A DNA stretch of 61,679 nucleotides from a virus: positions 1-61,679 of IMG/VR virus record IMGVR_UViG_3300045741_000280, one strand, 5' to 3'. Under the pieces are notes generated by a model. The model did not search any database. It was not told the DNA's origin and saw only the letters and a list, made by a program, of their open reading frames with translations. The position numbers and the translations under genes are program-made. Position 1 is the stretch's first letter, and each line of letters starts with the position of its first letter. Shown in pieces: positions 52,293 to 59,100 of this stretch.

Positions 52293-54824
52293 ATGCCTAT
52301 CAAAATTGAGTCTATAAGTAGTAAAGAAGGAACATCAGCAACCTCCCACAAATTTGTAGCAGTGCCTCAGGGAGCTTTAATAGTAGTTACCACCACATCT
52401 GAGACAAGCAACAGGAACTCATCCATATCTAGTTCCCCCACCCTTGTCTGGGAAAAAACCGATGCCAGTAAGCAAAATAGTGGTGATGCTGAAACCTTTA
52501 CAGCAATACATACGAGTGGGGGAACCCTATCAATCACCAGTAATTGGGGATCTAACACCTATCAAACAAGTGTCGCTTATGTAATAACAGGAGCCCTGCC
52601 AACAGTGGCACCCAAAACTATTGTTAAGGGGCAGGGTGCTCCATCTGCTAGTATTACAGCATCAAATGCTGGAAGTATTCTAATTTGTGTTACATCCGAT
52701 TGGAATGCTGTAGACGGAAAATCAAGGATATATAGAGACGGAGCAGTGGAACAATTTTACGGCACATTGGCTAAGAGAGGGACAGCCTATCACTATATAA
52801 AACAAGTGTTTATTCCTGGAATATATACGGAAGGGCTCACGTCTCCAAATGTACAGAATTCAGGAACTATTGTTCTAAATATAAGTCCTTCAGATGGTGT
52901 AGCCCCCACCACCACAACATCCACAACCACATCATTGCCTACCACAACAACCACCACCACTTCTACAACTACGTTAACGCCCACAACCACCACCACCACA
53001 TCCACCACCACCGCTCAGTCGCCTACAACCACCACCACCACATCCACCACCACCGCTCAGTCGCCTACAACCACAACCACCACCACATCCACCACCACAA
53101 ATAGTGGAGGGTATAATTTACTAATTGAGGGATATGGTTCCCAGGCTATTGGGGGAGCAAACAGTGCTACAATATATCATGTAACCAATCTAAATGCTTC
53201 AGGGCCAGGATCTTTAGCAGCAGGAATTGGTAGTAATAAAACCATTATATTTGATGTTTCCGGAACAATAAATGCAAGACTGACAATCTCAGGTGTTTCA
53301 TATTTAACAATAGATGCCTATTCCAATGGAAAGGATATTACAATAGACAATGGAAATAATGGAGATGCATTAAACGTGGATAATAGTGATCATATTATCA
53401 TTAGGGGATTGAGGTTTATAAATGCCGGAAATGACGGACTAAATGTAACTAATTCTGCTCATGATGTTGCTTTTGACCATTGTTCAGCCTATGGAAATAG
53501 AGATGGAAATATAGATGTGACAGCAGTGACAGGTAAGAATTTCACCGTGCAATACTGTATTCTGGGGAACAATCAGGGTGCAGGCAATATGCTTATAACA
53601 ACTATAAATGCCTCAATCCATCACAACTTGTTTATTGGGGATGGTGCGGCACCAGATGGACAGGAACGTAACCCATATGCCCACAGTAATTATAGTCCAA
53701 AGGGGTCACAATCCAACCCAAATTTCGATTTCCGTAATAATCTTATTCATGCCTCAGGAAGATATGCCAGTGGGGATGGCTACGGGGCAGTTGGCAACTT
53801 TATCAACAATTATTATACGTCCAATAAAGCAGGACTGATAAACCTTTGTGCTGATCCTGCAAGTTGTAGCTCTGCATATGTTTCGGGGAATTTTAATCAA
53901 CCATCTGCAACGGGAGGCACTAGCCTTTCATCAGCATGCACTATTCCCGTACAATATCAAATAGCTACAACAGATGCTACGACAGCTGCTCAATTAGTGT
54001 TACAGAAGGTGGGACCATATGTAAGGAGTGCATATGAAACTTCTGTGATTAATTCAATTGTAATTTCAGGAAATCCCACCACCACTACAACAACATCCAC
54101 CACCCAGCCTGTAGGAACCACTACAACCACTACATCCACTACAACCAAACCTGCAACAACCACCACCACCACATCCACCACCACCCAGCCTACACCTGGA
54201 TATACACTAACCTATCAGAATAATTTTAACGTTCCCGCAGATGTGGATTCCAATCAGCTGGGAAGGGGTGGACTGAGCTCAAATCAATCCGTAAGTGGTG
54301 GGTTTAGTTTTAGATCGGAAGTTAGGGCAGGAGACGCACCTATATCAAGTGGCTGGAGAAGTGAACAACAATATGATGGAGCAAATCAAAATCCAACAGA
54401 AGGTGCAGTGGAGTATGATGTGTATTATGAAAATTGGGGCAATTTTGATGGTGGTGGCCATTCTGTCCAGTGGCACCCAAACACTAGCGGGGGCTCAGCT
54501 ATTATTTCCCTACAGAATTATTCCTCTACATGGGATGTCACTCGTGATCCAAATGGCACAGTTACCCACCAAAATAATGCACCTGCCCACCAATCAAATC
54601 GGTGGTATCATTTACGCTGGGAGTTTAAATGGAGTACAGGAAGTGACGGATATTGTAGGCTATTTGTAGACGGAGTGCAAACATTTAGTTTTAATGGGCC
54701 CACTGCCGATGGTTCAGGCCAATATTTTAAGCTTGGTCAGAATAGATGGCCTTCAGGAAGTGGAAATATGAAAACCACATCTGTATGTTACTATGATAAT
54801 TTAAAAATATATACACGTAATTAA
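52293..54824 (+). CDS. Dual polysaccharide lyase with N-terminal beta-sandwich domain
   Basis: 843 residues. Residues 1-200 are a beta-sandwich domain (ALIVVTTTSETSNRNSSIS, then AYVITG) of a kind found in crAss-like fibre proteins and likely to dock it to the virion. Joint 1 (about 205-270) is Thr/Ser with two 14-residue tandem units ending AQSP. Residues about 272-590 are a pectate-lyase-like beta-helix (RGLRF, FDHCS, NRDGNIDV, HHNLF...ERNP). Joint 2 (595-634) precedes a PF14099-like lyase domain (FRSEVRAG, WRSE, HSVQWHP, YYDNLKIY). Paralogue of the lyase at 47.9 kb, which lacks the N-terminal domain. Confidence 0.75.
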   Translation: MPIKIESISSKEGTSATSHKFVAVPQGALIVVTTTSETSNRNSSISSSPTLVWEKTDASKQNSGDAETFTAIHTSGGTLSITSNWGSNTYQTSVAYVITGALPTVAPKTIVKGQGAPSASITASNAGSILICVTSDWNAVDGKSRIYRDGAVEQFYGTLAKRGTAYHYIKQVFIPGIYTEGLTSPNVQNSGTIVLNISPSDGVAPTTTTSTTTSLPTTTTTTTSTTTLTPTTTTTTSTTTAQSPTTTTTTSTTTAQSPTTTTTTTSTTTNSGGYNLLIEGYGSQAIGGANSATIYHVTNLNASGPGSLAAGIGSNKTIIFDVSGTINARLTISGVSYLTIDAYSNGKDITIDNGNNGDALNVDNSDHIIIRGLRFINAGNDGLNVTNSAHDVAFDHCSAYGNRDGNIDVTAVTGKNFTVQYCILGNNQGAGNMLITTINASIHHNLFIGDGAAPDGQERNPYAHSNYSPKGSQSNPNFDFRNNLIHASGRYASGDGYGAVGNFINNYYTSNKAGLINLCADPASCSSAYVSGNFNQPSATGGTSLSSACTIPVQYQIATTDATTAAQLVLQKVGPYVRSAYETSVINSIVISGNPTTTTTTSTTQPVGTTTTTTSTTTKPATTTTTTSTTTQPTPGYTLTYQNNFNVPADVDSNQLGRGGLSSNQSVSGGFSFRSEVRAGDAPISSGWRSEQQYDGANQNPTEGAVEYDVYYENWGNFDGGGHSVQWHPNTSGGSAIISLQNYSSTWDVTRDPNGTVTHQNNAPAHQSNRWYHLRWEFKWSTGSDGYCRLFVDGVQTFSFNGPTADGSGQYFKLGQNRWPSGSGNMKTTSVCYYDNLKIYTRN
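52983..53103 (+). repeat. 42-bp tandem repeat encoding Thr joint
   Basis: A 42-base unit containing GCTCAGTCGCCT and ACC/ACA/TCC runs occurs twice exactly (GCTCAG at 53013 and 53055) and a third time partially. Each unit encodes TTTTTTSTTTAQSP-like residues. Near-identical DNA copies suggest slippage or recent duplication. Confidence 0.85.
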
Positions 54825-54833
54825 TTAATAAAT

Positions 54834-55142
54834 ATGCTTGTAATGGAGTCAATTGGAAATATCCCTGTACCAAATTTAACAGATAGGGAAATCCTATTAT
54901 TAACCTATCAGCAACTTCAAACAGTGAGCGATGAGTTCCGGAGTTACAAGGTGGCTAATGACAGAATGTTACATGAGCTGGATCATAGAATAGCCCAAAT
55001 AGAGGGGTTTATAGCTACATCAGATGCTCTGAAACAAGCTGCTGATAATAGAACAAAAAGACAGGTGACAATAATAGGATTCGTAATAACAGGAGTGAAT
55101 TTAGCTGTTAGTGTAATTGTACAATACCTTTTACGAAGATAA
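54834..55142 (+). CDS. Small C-terminally anchored membrane protein (holin/XhlA-like)
   Basis: 102 residues from ATG 54834 (another ATG at 54843). Residues 15-75 form a charged coiled-coil-like helix (LLLTYQQLQ...HELDHRIAQIEGF); residues about 78-98 are one membrane segment followed by two Arg. This topology resembles haemolysin XhlA-type accessory holins. It lies upstream of a spanin-like gene, so a second lysis-related pair is plausible, apart from the holin/peptidase pair at 6.2-6.9 kb. Confidence 0.5.
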   Translation: MLVMESIGNIPVPNLTDREILLLTYQQLQTVSDEFRSYKVANDRMLHELDHRIAQIEGFIATSDALKQAADNRTKRQVTIIGFVITGVNLAVSVIVQYLLRR

Positions 55143-55165
55143 CATTTATTTAACAAATTTTTTCA

Positions 55166-55173
55166 TATTTTTG
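55166..55173 (+). promoter_or_regulatory. Possible -7 promoter element
   Basis: TATTTTTG matches TAnnTTTG exactly, 15 bases before an ATG, but no TTTG lies at the usual distance upstream, only TTTA at a 17-base gap. The region is very AT-rich, so this is weak. Confidence 0.3.
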
Positions 55174-55188
55174 TAGAAATAATAATAT

Positions 55189-55827
55189 ATGAAAGAATTT
55201 CTGAATAAAAATCTAGTTTCCCTGATAGTGTTAGCCCTTGTGGTGATATTATATTTACAGAGATGTACAACAGGAGATCCCGTGGTGCCAAAAAACACTC
55301 ATGACACCGTAATTATAGTGTATCATCACTATCACGATTCCACAATTATATCAAAACCAACAATAGTTAACCATATATCTGCTACGGAGCATGATATTCC
55401 TCCTACAACCGCTCCAGACACCAATTACAGCCGCCTGGTGGCCCAGTATGATAGTTTAAGGCAGTTGTACTACTCAAAAAATATAGCTAAGGATAGCCTT
55501 AAAATGGATTCTACGGGCATTGTGTATACAACGGACACCACTCAGAGGAATGTGATAATTGGACGTAGATGGACCTATCATTTGGATATTCCTGAAAAAG
55601 TTACAACAATCACTAACACTATATATCCCCAGCCAAAATTCCAAATGTATGTAGGCCTTGGAGTGATGGGAGAACAGGAAAAGCTAGTGAATGGAGCTGA
55701 ACTTAGTGCTCTCCTAAAGAACCGAAAAGACCAGATATTTGGCCTATCTGTACAAAAACAAATTGGTCTCCCATTAGAATACACCATAAGTTCATATTGG
55801 AAGTTAAAATTTCATAAAGGCCCGTAA
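55189..55827 (+). CDS. Membrane-anchored periplasmic protein, spanin-like candidate
   Basis: 212 residues. Residues 1-8 are positively charged, followed by a membrane segment at about 9-24 and a Cys (C26) that does not fit a lipobox. Then a His/Asp/Thr-rich extended region (about 35-75), a short coiled region (YSRLVAQYDSLRQLYYS), and a beta-rich C-terminal domain. Single N-terminal anchor plus large external part fits an inner-membrane spanin or Rz-like protein, and it follows a holin-like gene. There is no Rz sequence signature, so this is inferred from topology and context only. Confidence 0.4.
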   Translation: MKEFLNKNLVSLIVLALVVILYLQRCTTGDPVVPKNTHDTVIIVYHHYHDSTIISKPTIVNHISATEHDIPPTTAPDTNYSRLVAQYDSLRQLYYSKNIAKDSLKMDSTGIVYTTDTTQRNVIIGRRWTYHLDIPEKVTTITNTIYPQPKFQMYVGLGVMGEQEKLVNGAELSALLKNRKDQIFGLSVQKQIGLPLEYTISSYWKLKFHKGP

Positions 55828-55829
55828 TT

Positions 55830-56108
55830 ATGGCTACAAACAGAGGATATTCACTTAGTGATTTATATGATGTAAACACCAGATCGGGGTTTTTACAATG
55901 GTTACGGGACAATCTTCCTCTAATAAATGCACTCCCAGCAACACAGGCTGAGGTGAATGCTGGAATAATAAATAATAAATATGTGTCCCCCTTCACACTG
56001 GCACATTCCATATGTTGCGGCGGTGGTGGGGGACTTTTTGATATAGATGGAGGAAATGCATCCTCTATTTACCCACCCCCCAATGCAATGGATGGTGGAG
56101 GAGCCTAA
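55830..56108 (+). CDS. 92-residue fibre-associated protein
   Basis: 92 residues, beginning two bases after the previous stop. The first about 60 residues are helical (LSDLYDVNTRSGFLQWLRDN, and a later NAGIINNKYVSPFTL phrase that occurs at C-termini and linkers of phage fibre proteins). The end is Gly-rich with a CC pair and a stretch of Gly5. It resembles a short fibre-tip or linker protein placed just before the giant fibre. Confidence 0.5.
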   Translation: MATNRGYSLSDLYDVNTRSGFLQWLRDNLPLINALPATQAEVNAGIINNKYVSPFTLAHSICCGGGGGLFDIDGGNASSIYPPPNAMDGGGA

Positions 56109-56129
56109 CTAATTTAAAATCAATATTAT

Positions 56130-59100
56130 ATCGCAGTTATAATTCAGATAAGACGTGACCTTGCGGCAAATTGGGTCGCAGCCAATCCCATTCTCGCATC
56201 TGGAGAAATAGGGCTAGAAACTGATGTCTATCCCCATCCCTTTAAAATAGGAAATGGGGTGACACCATGGAACGGACTAGGCTATGAGTTTAATGGTGTA
56301 GGAGGTGGTGGCACGGTGTCAGCAGGAACACAGACATTAAGCCTGGGTAGTCTTATTTTTTCCAATGCCCATGGAGTGAGTTTTGGGCTTAGCTCAAACA
56401 CCATAACTGCTTCTGTTAAAACAGATTATCAATCATCTAATGCCAACTATCTAACATCCCAATCCAACCAAGCTGTTTCTGGATCTAATGGCTCATTTAC
56501 ATTCCAAACTATTAGCTTTGGTAATTCAAATGGGCTTTCTTTTTATACGTCCAATGGCTCGGTGGTGGGATCATACACTACCCCTGCTGGTACGAATTCT
56601 TCCTTTACGGTTTCTGCTGGAACAAGGAGTGAGACAATTAGCCAATTAGTGTTTTCTAATTCTAACGGCATATCTTTTGGACTTACAGGTGGCACTGTAA
56701 CAGCTACAGTGAAGACAGATTATCAATCTTCCGGAGCTTATTTGACGACAGCAATGCTTTCTAATGCTGTTACAATAAGTAATATTAATGTTTCTGGTGG
56801 CACTACGTCAAGCAATCTATCTAATTTCAAACTAATTGACTCCAATGGAGTGTCATGGAGCCTTGATACAGGGTCCAAGATTTATGCCTCTGTCAAAACC
56901 GACTATCAATCCTCTGGAGCCTATCTCACCACGCAGAGTGGGCAAGCATTTAGCGCAGATGCATCCAGTACATTCCAAACCCTTGTATTACAGGATTCTA
57001 ATGGAATTTCCTTTAGTAATAATGCTGGATCACTGAGACTCACTCACGGGCTACAATACACATCTGCCACATCAAACATCACCTCCAACGCCTTAAACAC
57101 TTCCGCTTCAAGGGTGATAAACATTGTAGCGGCTACAAATAACACTGGAGGCGGCACTGCATCCCTTTCTAGCAATGTATCCTTTTCGAATGTTAATGGT
57201 GCTACATTCTACACATCAGCCGGAAATGCTGTAGCCCTATCCTACACTGTACCAACACAAAGTAATCAGAATATTTCTTTATTTGCTCTGGGGAATACAA
57301 CACAAAATAGCTCCACTGTTCTCAATGCCTCCAATCTTTCATTTAATGGGCTAGGAATAGTTACGATGGGGTATTCCAATGGGAGTGTACAGGTGTCAGC
57401 ATCTCAGTCAACAGTGGCACAGAACATCTCACTATTTGCACTAAATCAAACCACACAGAATTCTTCTACAGCGCTGAGTGCCAATGCTCTATCAATAGCT
57501 GGTAGAGGAATTGTCACTGTAGGATATTCCAATGGATCTATACAGATAAGTGCAACGGAGGTGGCACAAACTAACCAAACTGTTGGTGTTTATGCATCCT
57601 CCCAAACTACAGGAAGCGCCTCTTCTGCCACCTATGACGCCAGGAGCTTGTCCATTATAGGAGCAGGAATAATTTCTATAGGTAATCACTCCACTTCTGC
57701 CGGAGGCACCACCACTGGGATTATTATTTCTGCGTCACAATCAGCGGACACTGCAAAAGCAGGCACTGGATTTACTAGTGCAGGAAACAATATTGGACTA
57801 ACAGGAACACTCAACACAAATGGCCTATCTCTTTCAGCCACTGTAGCTGCCCAAACCAATCAGACAGTGGGAATTTATGCATCCTCTCAAACAACGGGAA
57901 GTGCTTCTTCGGGCACATATGATGCTAGGAGTTTATCATTTATTGGTGCCGGAGCAATTTCTATAGGAAATCATTCAACCTCCGCTGGAGGCACCACTAC
58001 AGGAATAATTATTTCTGCACCTGTCCAATCTGTACAAACTCAAAATGTACACAATCTAACACTATCAGGAAACTCCACTTCTGCCGGAGCCGGATATATA
58101 CAGGTGTCATCTGGAACACTTACGTTGGCAGGTGGTAATAATATCACTCTTTCCCAAAATGGGAACGCCATCACTATTTCTGGTCCAAATGTAGGAGGAG
58201 CTCAAACTGGTATATCTGGTATTGCAGCTTCTAACACTACATATACATCAGGGAGTGTAACATTCAGAGATGGTAATGGAATAAGCTGGGCATCTACAAC
58301 AGGACAGCAAATATCCATCACTCACGATTTACAATTTACAAGTAACACTAGTGCAATCACTTCAAATGCTTTGAATACATCTGCAAGCAGCAGATTTATA
58401 CAAAATTGGAAATTAACGGGAAACACGGCAGGAACCACGTCTTCTGCACAGGGCTCTGATTTATGGCTGGCTGGTGGAAACGGAGTGACAATTTCAGGAA
58501 GTAGTAACACCCTTTCTTTTTCAGTGGCCACTAATTATCAGAGTCAGGGGGCCTATCTCACCACTGCTATGCAATCAAATGCAGCCACTATTTCAAATAT
58601 CAATGTTTCAGGCGGTACTACATCTAGTAATCTTTCAAATTTCAAATTAATTGATTCCAATGGTGTTAGCTGGTCTCTTGACACTGGTAGCAAAATATAT
58701 GCAACAGTGAAGACAGACTATTTAACAACAGCGATGGCTTCTAATGCCTCTACACAGTTTGTTCAGGCTAATGCTGGATTTAATGGTACTAACGCTTCGG
58801 GCACAATAGCTAGTAATTCCATATCTGTTTCTGTAGCAGCGCAAACTAATCAAACGATAGGAATATATGGTAGTAGCCAGACAACAGGCTCAGCATCTAG
58901 TGGAACATATGATGCCCGTTCTCTTTCCTTTATTGGAGCTGGTATTATCAGTATTGGTAATCACTCTACGTCTGCTGGTGGTACTACTAACGGTGTTATT
59001 ATATCTGCTATACAATCTGTGGATACTAATAAGGCTGGCACTGGATTTACAACAGCAGGAAATAACATAGGTTTATCAGGTACTTTAAATACTAACGGAT

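Noticed and set aside
52983-53103. CRISPR-like tandem repeats
   Set aside because: The repeats are in frame, directly adjacent without unique spacers, and encode a Thr linker.
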